From: Betaproteobacteria bacterium
GTDB lineage: Bacteria; Pseudomonadota; Gammaproteobacteria; Burkholderiales; CANMPU01
Assembly: GCA_947499755.1 (NCBI GenBank)
Contig: CANMPU010000001.1
Span: forward strand, 1 to 20,549
DNA: 20,549 bases
Direction of reading: 5' to 3'
Each line of letters begins with the position of its first letter. Positions within the stretch are counted from its first letter, which is position 1. Positions 1 through 11,068 of this stretch are shown piece after piece. Made by a program: the position numbers and the translations under genes. The notes under the pieces were generated by a model. That model worked only from the letters and a program-made list of their open reading frames with translations. It was not told the DNA's origin and ran no database searches.

Positions 1-120
1 CTAGAGCAGGCGTTAGAAATTCTTACGCTCAAGAGTGGCAAGAGCGCTGTTACAAAAAAAAGCACCCGCAAAAAAAGCGCTACAAAAGCCAAGCCACGAG
101 CAAAGAAAAAAATTGCTTAA
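1..120 (+). CDS. topA: C-terminal end of a Lys-rich protein, probably DNA topoisomerase I (partial)
   Basis: The window opens inside an open frame that reads 39 residues and stops at TAA (118-120). The visible part starts LEQALEIL and continues as a tail very rich in Lys, Arg, Ser, Thr and Ala, ending KKKIA. The short LEQAL(E/K)-type segment followed by a basic tail resembles the end of topoisomerase I in betaproteobacteria, where the extreme C-terminus is often lysine-rich and helps bind DNA. A histone H1-like or other basic DNA-binding protein would look similar over so few residues, so the name is an inference. It converges on gyrB, and the two stop codons touch. If it is topA, a DNA-relaxing enzyme lies tail to tail with a gyrase subunit, which is attractive functionally but not proven by what is visible. 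Confidence 0.55.
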   Translation, partial: LEQALEILTLKSGKSAVTKKSTRKKSATKAKPRAKKKIA

Positions 121-3671
<3,551 letters not shown>

Positions 3672-3821
3672 ATTAAATAACCTTAATAGTTAAGCGTTGT
3701 GGACATGTGTACTTTAGTGGAATATCTTTGTGTTATATGTACTTACTTCGCCATGTTTACGGTATAAGTGCTTATAGTTACTGTGCATTGATTGTGCGGT
3801 AAAAAGAATTAGTGTTACTTC

Positions 3822-3827
3822 ATTATA
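3822..3827 (-). promoter_or_regulatory. Candidate dnaN-gyrB promoter (-10)
   Basis: Read on the minus strand this is a perfect TATAAT. The -35 region about 16-17 bases upstream is only weakly T-rich (TTTTGT), so the hexamer pair is not convincing on its own. A DnaA box at 3829-3837 lies immediately upstream, in the -10/-35 spacer, where bound DnaA would affect polymerase. Transcription from here would give a leader of roughly 145 bases before dnaN. Confidence 0.4.
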
Positions 3828-3828
3828 C

Positions 3829-3837
3829 TTATGCACA
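3829..3837 (+). promoter_or_regulatory. DnaA box (TTATGCACA)
   Basis: The nonamer TTATGCACA is an exact match to the DnaA-box consensus TTATNCACA. It lies between the end of dnaA and dnaN, next to a minus-strand TATAAT. Known roles of such boxes are origin recognition and DnaA-dependent control of neighbouring promoters; which applies here is an inference. Confidence 0.75.
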
Positions 3838-3852
3838 AAATATACAAAATAG

Positions 3853-5199
3853 CTAACCGCGTAAAATCTGCATAAGGGTACCAAAATCCCGCAAAATGTC
3901 GGCGTTTAGTGTTTTAAGCTCGGCAATTTTTCTGCAAGCATGTATGACGGTTGTGTGGTCGCGTCCGCCGAAGGCCTCGCCGATATCAGGCAAACTTAGC
4001 TGGGTCAATTCTTTCGTAAGCGCCATGGCCATTTGTCGCGGTCTTGCCACGACGCGTGAACGTTTTTCTGAATACATCTCTGAAACTTTAATTTTGTAAT
4101 AATCCGCCACAGTTTTTTGAATATTTTCTATCGAAATCTGTCTGTGTTGCGCAGCAAAAAGATCTTTAAGAGTCTCCTTGCATAATTCTATAGATAAGGG
4201 CTGACCGGAAAAGCGAGAATAAGCGAGTATGCGTTTCAGAGCACCCTCAAGCTCGCGTACGTTAGACTGGACATGTTTAGCAATGAAAAAAGCAATGTTT
4301 TCATCTAAGCTAATCGATTCCGCAAGTGCTTTTCGAATTAGGATCGCTACGCGCATTTCGAGCTCTGGAGGCTCGACAGAAACCGTCAAGCCCCATCCCA
4401 ACCTGGAGATTAGCCGGTCTTCTATACCAGATATATCTTTATGGAAAGTATCGCAGGTAATGATGAGCTGTTTATGCGCCTCTGTTAGGGCATTGAACGC
4501 ATAAAAGAATTCTTCCTGAGTTCTGTTCTTGCCGCTGAAGAACTGTATATCATCAATAAGTAAAATGTCTAAGGAGTGGTAGTATTTTTTGAACTCGTCG
4601 AATGCTTTATGTTGGTATGCACGAACGACATCTGAGACATATTGCTCCGCGTGGATGTAACGGACACGAGCAGCGCTATTTTTCTCGTAGGCGAGGTTAC
4701 CAATAGCCTGAATCAGGTGTGTTTTTCCTAATCCGACACCGCCATAAACAAAAAGAGGGTTGTAAGCGGTACCAGGGTGTTCCGCTACTTGTATCGCTGC
4801 CGCGCGCGCAAGCTGATTGGCTTTGCCGGCAACAAACGCATCAAACGTAAGGGCGGGATTCAGTCCATTGCGCGCCGCGGTTTTGGGTGCGCTGCGTATG
4901 TGGTGTTGCTGACTAGGTGCAGCAGCCGCGTTAATGGCGGCGAGCGGCGGGGAGTCGGCTAAATTAAGCACGAGTCGACGTGAACCAGAAAAATGGTTTT
5001 GTAGCAGGGCCTCAATAGGCGTATTAAACCGGTCCTTGATCCACTGTAGGACAAAGCGATTAGGCGCGGTAATGACAAAATCGTTAGCATCAAGCGCCAC
5101 GGTCAAGGGCTTAATCCAGGTTTTAAACTGCTGTGTTGTAAGCTCTTTTTCGAAGTGGGTGAGACAGTTGCGCCAAAAAACGTCAATTTCTTCTGACAT
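3853..5199 (-). CDS. dnaA: Chromosomal replication initiator protein DnaA
   Basis: This AAA+ ATPase binds DnaA boxes and melts the origin. I chose the ATG at 5199 (448 residues, beginning MSEEIDVFW), because a TTG five codons upstream adds residues not typical of the family. Domain I (about 1-80) has the conserved [12 protein letters not shown], followed by a short Ala-rich linker (about 82-115). Domain III carries Walker A GGVGLGKT at about 153-160, Walker B LLIDDIQF at about 213-220, and the arginine-finger region [10 protein letters not shown] at about 264-273, with Leu where Phe is common after SR. Domain IV ends with the DNA-binding signature [12 protein letters not shown] at about 411-422. 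No strong Shine-Dalgarno precedes the ATG. It is divergent from rpmH, and a perfect DnaA box lies 75 bases upstream, consistent with autoregulation. Confidence 0.97.
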   Translation of the reverse strand: MSEEIDVFWRNCLTHFEKELTTQQFKTWIKPLTVALDANDFVITAPNRFVLQWIKDRFNTPIEALLQNHFSGSRRLVLNLADSPPLAAINAAAAPSQQHHIRSAPKTAARNGLNPALTFDAFVAGKANQLARAAAIQVAEHPGTAYNPLFVYGGVGLGKTHLIQAIGNLAYEKNSAARVRYIHAEQYVSDVVRAYQHKAFDEFKKYYHSLDILLIDDIQFFSGKNRTQEEFFYAFNALTEAHKQLIITCDTFHKDISGIEDRLISRLGWGLTVSVEPPELEMRVAILIRKALAESISLDENIAFFIAKHVQSNVRELEGALKRILAYSRFSGQPLSIELCKETLKDLFAAQHRQISIENIQKTVADYYKIKVSEMYSEKRSRVVARPRQMAMALTKELTQLSLPDIGEAFGGRDHTTVIHACRKIAELKTLNADILRDFGTLMQILRG

Positions 5200-5251
5200 G
5201 CGATAGCTACACAAACTTTAAGTGTGGAATGATTTCCCCTTTAGGGTAAGT

Positions 5252-5282
5252 ATTCTAAAGCTTTTGCCAAAAGTTATCCACA
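5252..5282 (-). promoter_or_regulatory. Candidate dnaA promoter overlapped by a DnaA box
   Basis: On the minus strand TAGAAT (5252-5257) is one mismatch from the -10 consensus. The region expected for -35 falls on the DnaA box at 5274-5282, where the best hexamer (TTGTGG) is about 20 bases from the -10, longer than ideal. The overlap would let DnaA repress its own gene, as is known in other bacteria. The -10 match is visible; promoter function is inferred. Confidence 0.35.
5274..5282 (+). promoter_or_regulatory. DnaA box (TTATCCACA)
   Basis: TTATCCACA is the highest-affinity form of the DnaA box known from Escherichia coli oriC. It sits between the divergent dnaA and rpmH genes, directly next to a small inverted repeat CTTTT-GCC-AAAAG at 5261-5273. 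This is the only perfect box I can see in the dnaA-rpmH spacer. Confidence 0.8.
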
Positions 5283-5305
5283 AGACACTGGAAAAAATAT
5301 ACGCA

Positions 5306-5335
5306 TTGACAAGGTAGGGTGTTTGCGTTTGTAAT
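5306..5335 (+). promoter_or_regulatory. Promoter for rpmH-rnpA-yidD-yidC-mnmE
   Basis: A perfect -35 hexamer TTGACA (5306-5311) is followed after 18 bases by TGTAAT (5330-5335), five of six matches to the -10 consensus, though the second-position A is lost. Transcription would start near 5342 and give a leader of about 50 bases before rpmH. It is the only good sigma-70-type pair I see ahead of this gene block. Confidence 0.6.
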
Positions 5336-5355
5336 ACGTGGTTTTCTTAGAGGTA

Positions 5356-5378
5356 CGATACGCTAACAAGCGCTATCG
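5356..5378 (+). other. Hairpin in the rpmH leader
   Basis: CGATACGCT (5356-5364) pairs with AGCGCTATCG (5369-5378) through nine base pairs with one bulged C and an AACA loop. It ends only a few bases before the AAGGGG Shine-Dalgarno region (5381-5386) of rpmH. No U-tract follows, so it is not a terminator. It may stabilise the message 5' end or affect translation, but no function is known. Confidence 0.45.
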
Positions 5379-5393
5379 ACAAGGGGCAGTCAA

Positions 5394-5528
5394 GTGAAAA
5401 GAACGTTTCAACCATCAGTGACGAAAAGAAAGCGGACACACGGGTTTCTTGTGCGCATGAAAACGCGGGGCGGTAGAGATGTAATACGCGCGCGCCGAAA
5501 CAAGGGGCGAGTTCGTCTTTCCGTCTAA
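5394..5528 (+). CDS. rpmH: 50S ribosomal protein L34
   Basis: L34 is a small, very basic protein of the large ribosomal subunit. The 44 residues, [17 protein letters not shown] through KGRVRLSV, match the family almost end to end, including the KRT(F/Y)QPS start and the [13 protein letters not shown] core. The start is GTG, with an AAGGGG Shine-Dalgarno-like sequence seven bases upstream. It is the first gene of the rpmH-rnpA-yidD-yidC block, divergent from dnaA, which is the standard origin-flanking order in proteobacteria. A likely promoter lies at 5306-5335 and a hairpin in its leader at 5356-5378. The frame that encodes rnpA is already open across the 3' part of this gene. Confidence 0.97.
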   Translation: MKRTFQPSVTKRKRTHGFLVRMKTRGGRDVIRARRNKGRVRLSV

Positions 5529-5595
5529 GGCAGAAAACCGCCTATTATTTTCCAGAAAACAACGGCTGGGCAGGGCGCGCGGTGCCGCGTGTACA

Positions 5596-5883
5596 GTGGC
5601 GTTCAGGTGGCGCTTGGCGAGCGAACATTATTTAATACAGACGCGCGCTACCCCGGCGGGTTGCTGCCGCCTAGGTCTTGCGGTTAGTAAGCGCGTCGTT
5701 GCGAAAGCGGTAACACGTAATTACCTTAAGCGGAAAATTCGCGAGTCGTTTCGACAAAATCAGAAGCGTCTACCGATCGTCGATGTGGTCATTAAGCTAA
5801 GCAAGCACCCCAGAGAGCGGGGGCACATTACAAGTGAGCTATCACAGCTCTTAGAGGAGTTAAGTCAGTGTCGCGATTCATGA
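5596..5883 (+). CDS. rnpA: Ribonuclease P protein component (true start uncertain)
   Basis: RnpA is the protein cofactor of RNase P, which removes 5' leaders from precursor tRNAs. The diagnostic RNR motif region is clear: LGLAVSKRV, then AVTRNYLKRKIRESFR, followed by DVVIKL. From the GTG at 5596 the protein is 95 residues, shorter than the usual 110-125, and it lacks the N-terminal F..xxRL segment. That segment is present in the same frame just upstream (about 5542-5595: LLFSRKQRLGRARGAACT). Yet from the in-frame TAA at 5482-5484 to 5595 there is no ATG, GTG or TTG, only a CTG at 5566. The GTG at 5596 also has no good Shine-Dalgarno, whereas an AAGG lies on the rpmH stop codon. The real start is probably upstream and non-canonical, or a base is altered. 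The stop overlaps an ATG in yidD. Confidence 0.88.
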   Translation: MAFRWRLASEHYLIQTRATPAGCCRLGLAVSKRVVAKAVTRNYLKRKIRESFRQNQKRLPIVDVVIKLSKHPRERGHITSELSQLLEELSQCRDS

Positions 5884-6077
5884 TAGCCCTAATTAAAAGT
5901 TACCAGTACGCCCTCAGCCCGCTCTTCGGACCAACCTGCCGCTTTAGCCCTAGTTGCTCCGAATACGCGATTGTTGCATTACAAAAACACGGACCACTCA
6001 AAGGCGGATGGCTCACAATTTTGAGGATATCACGCTGCAATCCTTGGAATAGCGGTGGATATGACCCCGCTCCCTAA
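5868..6077 (+). CDS. yidD: Membrane protein insertion efficiency factor YidD
   Basis: YidD is a small membrane-associated protein that assists YidC-dependent insertion of inner-membrane proteins. The 69-residue product shows the whole family signature: IALIKSYQYALSPLFGP, the three conserved cysteines in CRFSPSCSEYA and in SRCNPW, and the closing GGYDP. I chose the GTG at 5868 because a GAGGAG Shine-Dalgarno lies nine bases upstream. An ATG at 5880, which overlaps the rnpA stop as ATGA, would give a protein four residues shorter. The gene overlaps the end of rnpA by 16 bases and is followed 15 bases later by yidC, its functional partner. It is short at the C-terminus compared with the Escherichia coli protein, which is common. 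Confidence 0.95.
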   Translation: MSRFMIALIKSYQYALSPLFGPTCRFSPSCSEYAIVALQKHGPLKGGWLTILRISRCNPWNSGGYDPAP

Positions 6078-6092
6078 GAGCTCTATAAATTA

Positions 6093-7736
6093 ATGGATAT
6101 TCAAAAATTTTTACTGTTACTGGTATTTTGTTTTTCAGGATACCTCTTGGTTGATGCCTGGCAAAAGGAACATCAACCCCTCAATCAATCAGGGCCCACG
6201 CCAGCACAACAAAAAGACGCGGACCTGCCGATCTTGGCGCACGAGGGTGTTACAGGCGCAAAAGATAACAGAATTCCAGCAACGACCGTGAAGCAACCCG
6301 CGACCGAGAATATCACTGTTAGGACAGATTACTTGGTTGCGCGCATCGGCACGCAGGGCGGCGACATTAACTATTTAGAGTTTACTAAACATCGTGCGGC
6401 AGAAGACAAAACGAAAAGTTTCGTGCTGTTACAGGAGGCACAAAGCCACACCTATATAGTACAGAGTGGGCTTGTGGGGAACGAACTACCTAACCACAAG
6501 ACGATGTACAGTACCGACGGCGTCGACTTTCGGTTGGGCGAAGGGGAAAACGAATTAACGTTACGGTTGCACGCAGAGACTGTCGGGCCGAACAAGGTTA
6601 CTAAAATCTATACCTTTTATCGGTCGAGCTACCAGGTAAACGTCGCTTATGAAATTACAAATAACGGAAAACAGGAAATAAAAGCCGACCCTTATTACCA
6701 GATCGTACGCGATAGCTCAGCACCACTAGGCGACTCTAAGTTAATGCCCACTTACACGGGGATGGCCTATTACTCTGACACGATGAAATATAATAAGGTT
6801 AAATTTTCGGATGTAGATAAAAACAAAGCCCCGTCCAGGTCGAGTGCAAACGGGTGGGTTGCGATGGTGCAGCATTATTTTGTTGCGGCGTGGGTATTGC
6901 CCGATAAAACGCAAAGAGAATTCTATTTTAAAGCGCAGCCGGAAGGCTTGTATGCGACTGGCGTTATAACGACCGTCGGACCTATTAAAGCTGGCGAAAC
7001 GCTTACCACACAGGCCACGCTCTACGCTGGTCCAGAAGAACAAGACAAATTAATCGAGGCCGCCCCCGGTTTGGAGCTTACTACCGATTATGGTTGGCTA
7101 ACGATAATCGCTAAACCGCTGTTCTGGGTCCTTAAGAAAATTCATAGTGTGGTGGGGAACTGGGGGGTCGCCATTATTTTGCTAACGGTGTTGGTTAAGC
7201 TAATTTTCTACCCGCTCTCCGCTGCAAGTTACAAATCTATGGCACGCATGCGCGTCTTGACGCCAAAATTACAAAAGCTGAGAGAGCAATATGGGAGCGA
7301 TAGACAAAAGCAACATCAAGCTATGGTCGAGTTATATCGCACCGAGAAAGTTAACCCACTGGGCGGGTGTTTGCCAATCGTGGTCCAAATCCCGGTATTT
7401 ATTGCTTTGTATTGGGTATTGCTCGCGGCCATTGAGCTTAGGCACGCGCCATTCTTTTTGTGGATTCAGGACCTGGCGGCGCAAGACCCCTACTATATTC
7501 TCCCAATTTTGATGGGGGCCTCCATGTTTTTCCAGACCAGGCTTAATCCGGTTCCACCGGATCCCATACAAGCTAAGATCATGAAAATCATGCCGATTGC
7601 TTTTAGTATTTTCTTCTTTTTCTTTCCGGCGGGGTTAGTGCTGTATTGGCTGGTGAATAATATCTTGTCAATTGCACAACAATGGCAAATCACGCGAGTG
7701 ATTGAGCGAGCAGGGATTGCTCGTGGCAAGCGCTGA
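6093..7736 (+). CDS. yidC: Membrane protein insertase YidC
   Basis: YidC inserts and folds inner-membrane proteins, alone or with SecYEG. A classic client is the F0 c subunit, whose gene is in this window. The 547-residue protein has the Gram-negative layout: an N-terminal membrane anchor (about residues 5-20), a large periplasmic beta-sandwich domain (about 70-325), and the conserved insertase core from DYGWLTIIAKPLFW at 332 to the end. The core contains KVNPLGGCLPI and DPYYILPILMG. Lys369, in the VLVKLIFYPLS helix, occupies the place of the catalytically important arginine of the hydrophilic groove in Escherichia coli, so the positive charge is kept. The C-terminus is basic (RGKR), as expected for ribosome contact. 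The last 14 bases overlap mnmE when the GTG start of that gene is used. Confidence 0.97.
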   Translation: MDIQKFLLLLVFCFSGYLLVDAWQKEHQPLNQSGPTPAQQKDADLPILAHEGVTGAKDNRIPATTVKQPATENITVRTDYLVARIGTQGGDINYLEFTKHRAAEDKTKSFVLLQEAQSHTYIVQSGLVGNELPNHKTMYSTDGVDFRLGEGENELTLRLHAETVGPNKVTKIYTFYRSSYQVNVAYEITNNGKQEIKADPYYQIVRDSSAPLGDSKLMPTYTGMAYYSDTMKYNKVKFSDVDKNKAPSRSSANGWVAMVQHYFVAAWVLPDKTQREFYFKAQPEGLYATGVITTVGPIKAGETLTTQATLYAGPEEQDKLIEAAPGLELTTDYGWLTIIAKPLFWVLKKIHSVVGNWGVAIILLTVLVKLIFYPLSAASYKSMARMRVLTPKLQKLREQYGSDRQKQHQAMVELYRTEKVNPLGGCLPIVVQIPVFIALYWVLLAAIELRHAPFFLWIQDLAAQDPYYILPILMGASMFFQTRLNPVPPDPIQAKIMKIMPIAFSIFFFFFPAGLVLYWLVNNILSIAQQWQITRVIERAGIARGKR

Positions 7737-9069
7737 CATAATTGTTGCGGTCGCCACCCCGCCCGGTCGCGGCGGAATTGGCGTGGTACGGATTTCCGGG
7801 CTAAACCTCCAGAGCGTTTTCTCAGAAATTTATTGCGGGGTTGTCCCACCAAGGTACGCGACCCTAAGAAATTTTGTCGATTGTAATGGCGAGGCGTTAG
7901 ACCGGGGAATCGTACTTTTTTTCCCGGCGCCATATTCTTATACGGGAGAAGACATAATTGAACTTCAAGGCCACGGCGGGCCGGCGGTTTTGCGCTCGCT
8001 AGTAGAAGAGTGTCTACGCCGCGGCGCGCGCGTGGCGCAACCGGGTGAATTTACCAAGCGAGCATTTCTCAACGACAAAATCGATCTAGCCCAGGCAGAG
8101 GCGGTAGCTGACCTAATTGACGCAACCACAACTAAGGCGGTGCGATGCGCTCAGCGCACCCTTAGGGGGGAATTTTCGCTAGCTATTAATGTACTTGTAG
8201 AAGAGCTAGTGCAGCAGCGCGCGACCATAGAAACGATTCTAAATTTCCCCGAAGAAGATATAGAAGCTCAGGGTGACGACGGCCAATATCAGGCTATCAG
8301 TAGTATTGAGGGTCGGCTAGAGGCCGTGCTGCGCGCATCGCAACAAGGCAGCCTACTGAGAGAGGGGGCCAAAGTAGTTTTGATCGGGCAGCCCAACGTT
8401 GGAAAGTCCAGCCTAATGAATAGGCTTGCCGGCGACAATGTTGCCATCGTAACGGAAATCCCCGGGACGACGCGTGATCCGATACGGTTGCTCTTGGAGC
8501 TAGAGGGCGTGCCAATATATGTGGTGGACACAGCCGGGTTAAGAACGGCGCAGGACGCCATAGAAAGAGAGGGAATCACGAGGGCCTGGGAGGAGGCGGA
8601 AGACGCGGATATCGCAATCATCGTTATGGATTGCGCACAGCTGGGGTCAGAGCATCAGTATTTGGAGGAAATTGTAAGGCGGCTCCCCAACACCCTGCCG
8701 AAACTATTCGTGTACAACAAGGTTGACCTCGTTGGCAAGGCCGCGGTAATAGACGAGGAAGCGCCGCCCACCAAAATCTGGCTCTCCGCAAAAACCGGTG
8801 CGGGCGTCACCTTGCTAAAAACAGCGTTACTAGAGATTTTGGGGTGGAACAATGTCGGCGAAGGCGCGTTTATGGCGCGCGCGCGCCACTTAGACGCCAT
8901 CCGCCACGCAAAAAATTATTTGCTAAGCGCCAGGGAAAATCAGGGGCGACTCGAACTTGTGGCGGAGGACCTGCGGCGCGCCCACGAGTCCCTGTGCAAC
9001 ATCACCGGGGAGCACACAGCTGATGATTTGCTAGGAGAGATTTTTTCCCGATTTTGTATAGGCAAATAA
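7723..9069 (+). CDS. mnmE: tRNA modification GTPase MnmE
   Basis: MnmE acts with MnmG to add aminomethyl or carboxymethylaminomethyl groups to uridine 34 of tRNAs that read split codon boxes. I prefer the GTG at 7723 (448 residues, [18 protein letters not shown]), because the family begins just before the [10 protein letters not shown] formyl-THF-binding segment and an AGGGA Shine-Dalgarno lies six bases upstream. A TTG at 7702 would add seven residues. The N-terminal domain ends in a helical region, into which a G domain is inserted: GQPNVGKSS (about 222-230), TTRD, DTAG (about 269-272), NKVD (about 332-335) and SAK. The protein ends in the invariant C-(I/L)-GK motif with the functional cysteine. 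It overlaps yidC by 14 bases and is separated from its partner mnmG by a 109-base gap holding parS. Confidence 0.97.
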   Translation: MASADIIVAVATPPGRGGIGVVRISGLNLQSVFSEIYCGVVPPRYATLRNFVDCNGEALDRGIVLFFPAPYSYTGEDIIELQGHGGPAVLRSLVEECLRRGARVAQPGEFTKRAFLNDKIDLAQAEAVADLIDATTTKAVRCAQRTLRGEFSLAINVLVEELVQQRATIETILNFPEEDIEAQGDDGQYQAISSIEGRLEAVLRASQQGSLLREGAKVVLIGQPNVGKSSLMNRLAGDNVAIVTEIPGTTRDPIRLLLELEGVPIYVVDTAGLRTAQDAIEREGITRAWEEAEDADIAIIVMDCAQLGSEHQYLEEIVRRLPNTLPKLFVYNKVDLVGKAAVIDEEAPPTKIWLSAKTGAGVTLLKTALLEILGWNNVGEGAFMARARHLDAIRHAKNYLLSARENQGRLELVAEDLRRAHESLCNITGEHTADDLLGEIFSRFCIGK

Positions 9070-9088
9070 CAAAGGACAGCAAACCTTC

Positions 9089-9114
9089 CGCGATGTTTCA
9101 CGTGAAACATCGCG
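9089..9114. promoter_or_regulatory. parS: parS centromere site
   Basis: Positions 9094-9109 read TGTTTCACGTGAAACA, an exact match to the 16-base chromosomal parS consensus recognised by ParB. The symmetry extends to a perfect 26-base palindrome centred between 9101 and 9102. ParB loads here and spreads as a CTP-dependent clamp, marking the origin region for ParA-driven segregation. parA and parB lie 2.6-4.2 kb downstream. I see no second copy in the window. With no U-tract on either side it is not a terminator, though the message could form a hairpin here. Confidence 0.95.
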
Positions 9115-9144
9115 AGCGCACTTACGCGCCGCCCCAACTTTCTT

Positions 9145-9150
9145 TAGAAT
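9145..9150 (+). promoter_or_regulatory. Weak candidate mnmG promoter (-10)
   Basis: TAGAAT is one mismatch from the -10 consensus and lies 28 bases before the mnmG ATG. The -35 region (around 9122-9127) matches poorly. The surrounding 11-mer CTTTAGAATAC (9142-9152) is identical to the one around the candidate dnaA -10 on the opposite strand. Promoter activity is a guess. Confidence 0.25.
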
Positions 9151-9178
9151 ACAGATCCCTAGGTTAATAACTATCTTA

Positions 9179-11068
9179 ATGAATTGTACTAACGAGTTTG
9201 ATGTGATCGTGATTGGCGGCGGACATGCCGGAACAGAGGCTGCCCTGGCGTCCGCTCGTATGGGAAAGAAAACGCTGCTTTTAACCCATAGTCTAGAAAC
9301 GCTTGGGCAAATGTCGTGTAATCCATCAATTGGCGGAATAGGAAAGGGCCATTTAGTCAAAGAGATAGATGCCCTGGGCGGCGCTATGGCCTGCGCGACT
9401 GATGACGCCGGTATCCAATTTAGGATTCTTAACAGAAGCAAAGGTCATGCTGTGCGCGCCACACGAGCGCAAGCAGATCGGGTGCTGTATCGCCAGGCTA
9501 TTCGAGGCCGTTTAGAAAACCAGACGTCGTTATTTTTGTTTCAACAAGCGGTGGACGATTTTGTGATTGAGGGCGGTCGGGTAACGGGCGTGGTGACCCA
9601 GCTCGGGTTACGGTATTCCGCGCGCGCGGTTGTCTTAACAACTGGAACCTTCCTCAATGGACTGGTACATGTTGGGGAATCTAGTTACCAGGCCGGCCGC
9701 GCCGGCGACCCGCCAGCGCTTAAACTTGCTCAACGCTTACGCGATTTGAAAATGGGAGTTGGTAGACTGAAGACCGGTACGCCGCCGCGGATCGATGGGC
9801 GCAGCGTCGACTATTCGCAGTTAAAATCCCAGCCGGGCGATAATCCAGAGCCGGTATTTTCCTTCATGAGTGGTCCCGGTAACCACCCGCGTCAGGTTCC
9901 ATGCTGGATTTCTTCGACTAATGAGCGCACGCACGACATTATCCGTGACGGAATAACCCGTTCGCCTCTATATAACGGTGCGATTACTGCTACCGGCCCT
10001 CGGTATTGCCCGTCTATCGAAGACAAAATCACACGCTTTGCGAATAAAACTAGCCACCAGATATTTCTCGAGCCCGAAGGGCTTACCACCAATGAAGTTT
10101 ACCCAAACGGAATTTCCACGAGCTTGCCGTACGACGTGCAAATCGACCTGGTTCGGTCGATAGCTGGGCTGGAAAACGCGGTGTTGACGCGCCCCGGATA
10201 TGCAATTGAATACGATTATTTCGATCCACAAGGACTGAACGCGTCTCTGGAAACTAAGCTAATCCGCGGGCTGTTCTTTGCCGGCCAAGTTAATGGCACA
10301 ACCGGGTACGAAGAAGCTGCGGCGCAAGGCTTGTTGGCTGGCGTGAACGCGGCCTTGCTTGCGAGCGAGCGCGACGCATGGTCCCCGCAACGCAGCGAGG
10401 CCTATATAGGGGTGTTGGTCGATGACCTCATCACGCGTGGCGTTACCGAGCCGTATCGCATGTTTACCAGTAGGGCGGAATACCGCTTGCAACTACGAGA
10501 AGACAATGCAGATTTACGATTAACGGAAATTGGGCGCCGTCTGGGTTTGGTCGACGATGCGCGTTGGAAATGTTTCGAGCGGAAACGAGAGGCGGTCGCG
10601 CGCGAACAAGAGCGACTAAAAACAACCTGGGTGAATCCAAAAATTCAGGAAGAGGTAATGAGGGTTATAGGCGACCCAATAGAGCGTGAGTACTCGCTTT
10701 TTGACTTGTTACGGCGCCATACCGTGCGCTATCTTGATCTAATGACCTTGCCCGGCGCTGGCGCACCAATCGTTGACGACGCGGTGATAGAGCAGGTAGA
10801 AATTCAAGCGAAATATTTCGGATACATTGAGAGGCAGCGCGACGAGATCGCGCGACAGGAACAGGCGGAAACGATGCATTTACCAGCAGATATAGATTAT
10901 TCGCTGCTGCGCGGACTCTCCATCGAAGCGCAACAAAAGCTCAACAAACTTAAACCAGAAACTCTGGGCCAGGCATCTCGTATATCCGGGATTACGCCAG
11001 CGACAATTTCCCTTTTGCTGGTTCACCTAAAACGAGGCTTCAGAGGCATCAGACAGCGCAGCGCATGA
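9179..11068 (+). CDS. mnmG: tRNA uridine-5-carboxymethylaminomethyl modification enzyme MnmG
   Basis: MnmG (GidA) is the FAD- and NADH-using partner of MnmE in modifying tRNA wobble U34. The 629 residues equal the family's usual length. The FAD-binding Rossmann motif [13 protein letters not shown] starts at residue 12. [22 protein letters not shown] holds the conserved Cys47, and [13 protein letters not shown] at 271-283 holds the second catalytic cysteine, Cys277. [14 protein letters not shown] and [18 protein letters not shown] mark the second FAD region and the start of the helical C-terminal domain that binds MnmE and tRNA. The ATG has no strong Shine-Dalgarno. parS lies in the short gap upstream. 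Its stop overlaps the rsmG start as ATGA, so the two are probably translationally coupled. Confidence 0.98.
   Translation: MNCTNEFDVIVIGGGHAGTEAALASARMGKKTLLLTHSLETLGQMSCNPSIGGIGKGHLVKEIDALGGAMACATDDAGIQFRILNRSKGHAVRATRAQADRVLYRQAIRGRLENQTSLFLFQQAVDDFVIEGGRVTGVVTQLGLRYSARAVVLTTGTFLNGLVHVGESSYQAGRAGDPPALKLAQRLRDLKMGVGRLKTGTPPRIDGRSVDYSQLKSQPGDNPEPVFSFMSGPGNHPRQVPCWISSTNERTHDIIRDGITRSPLYNGAITATGPRYCPSIEDKITRFANKTSHQIFLEPEGLTTNEVYPNGISTSLPYDVQIDLVRSIAGLENAVLTRPGYAIEYDYFDPQGLNASLETKLIRGLFFAGQVNGTTGYEEAAAQGLLAGVNAALLASERDAWSPQRSEAYIGVLVDDLITRGVTEPYRMFTSRAEYRLQLREDNADLRLTEIGRRLGLVDDARWKCFERKREAVAREQERLKTTWVNPKIQEEVMRVIGDPIEREYSLFDLLRRHTVRYLDLMTLPGAGAPIVDDAVIEQVEIQAKYFGYIERQRDEIARQEQAETMHLPADIDYSLLRGLSIEAQQKLNKLKPETLGQASRISGITPATISLLLVHLKRGFRGIRQRSA

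Larger units (their letters stand above)
3672..3852. other. AT-rich dnaA-dnaN intergenic region, candidate origin element
   Basis: This 181-base spacer is about 30% GC by hand count (55 of 181), clearly more AT-rich than the flanking genes. It holds one perfect DnaA box (3829-3837) and weaker relatives such as TGTGGACAT at 3698-3706 (two mismatches to TGTGGATAA). The dnaA-dnaN gap is an origin or origin-associated site in many bacteria, so it could supply the duplex-unwinding part of oriC. With only one perfect box visible, its status as the functional origin is unproven. No gene fits here. Confidence 0.4.

Noticed and set aside
5200..5214. TTG start for dnaA five codons upstream of the ATG
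   Set aside because: It would add MCSYR, not typical of DnaA; the ATG at 5199 fits the family start better. Neither has a strong Shine-Dalgarno.
7702..7722. TTG start for mnmE at 7702
   Set aside because: The GTG at 7723 has an AGGGA at good spacing and matches the usual family start; the extra seven residues are not expected.
7493..7933. 146-residue minus-strand frame across the yidC-mnmE junction
   Set aside because: Both genes beneath it are conserved and overlap tightly; the frame is basic and low in recognisable structure, so it is a shadow.
9089..9114. Palindrome read as an intrinsic terminator after mnmE
   Set aside because: There is no run of T on either side, and the core is an exact parS sequence, which explains the symmetry.
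9031..9441. 136-residue minus-strand frame covering parS
   Set aside because: It is antisense to mnmE and mnmG ends and crosses the parS palindrome; no sign of a real protein.
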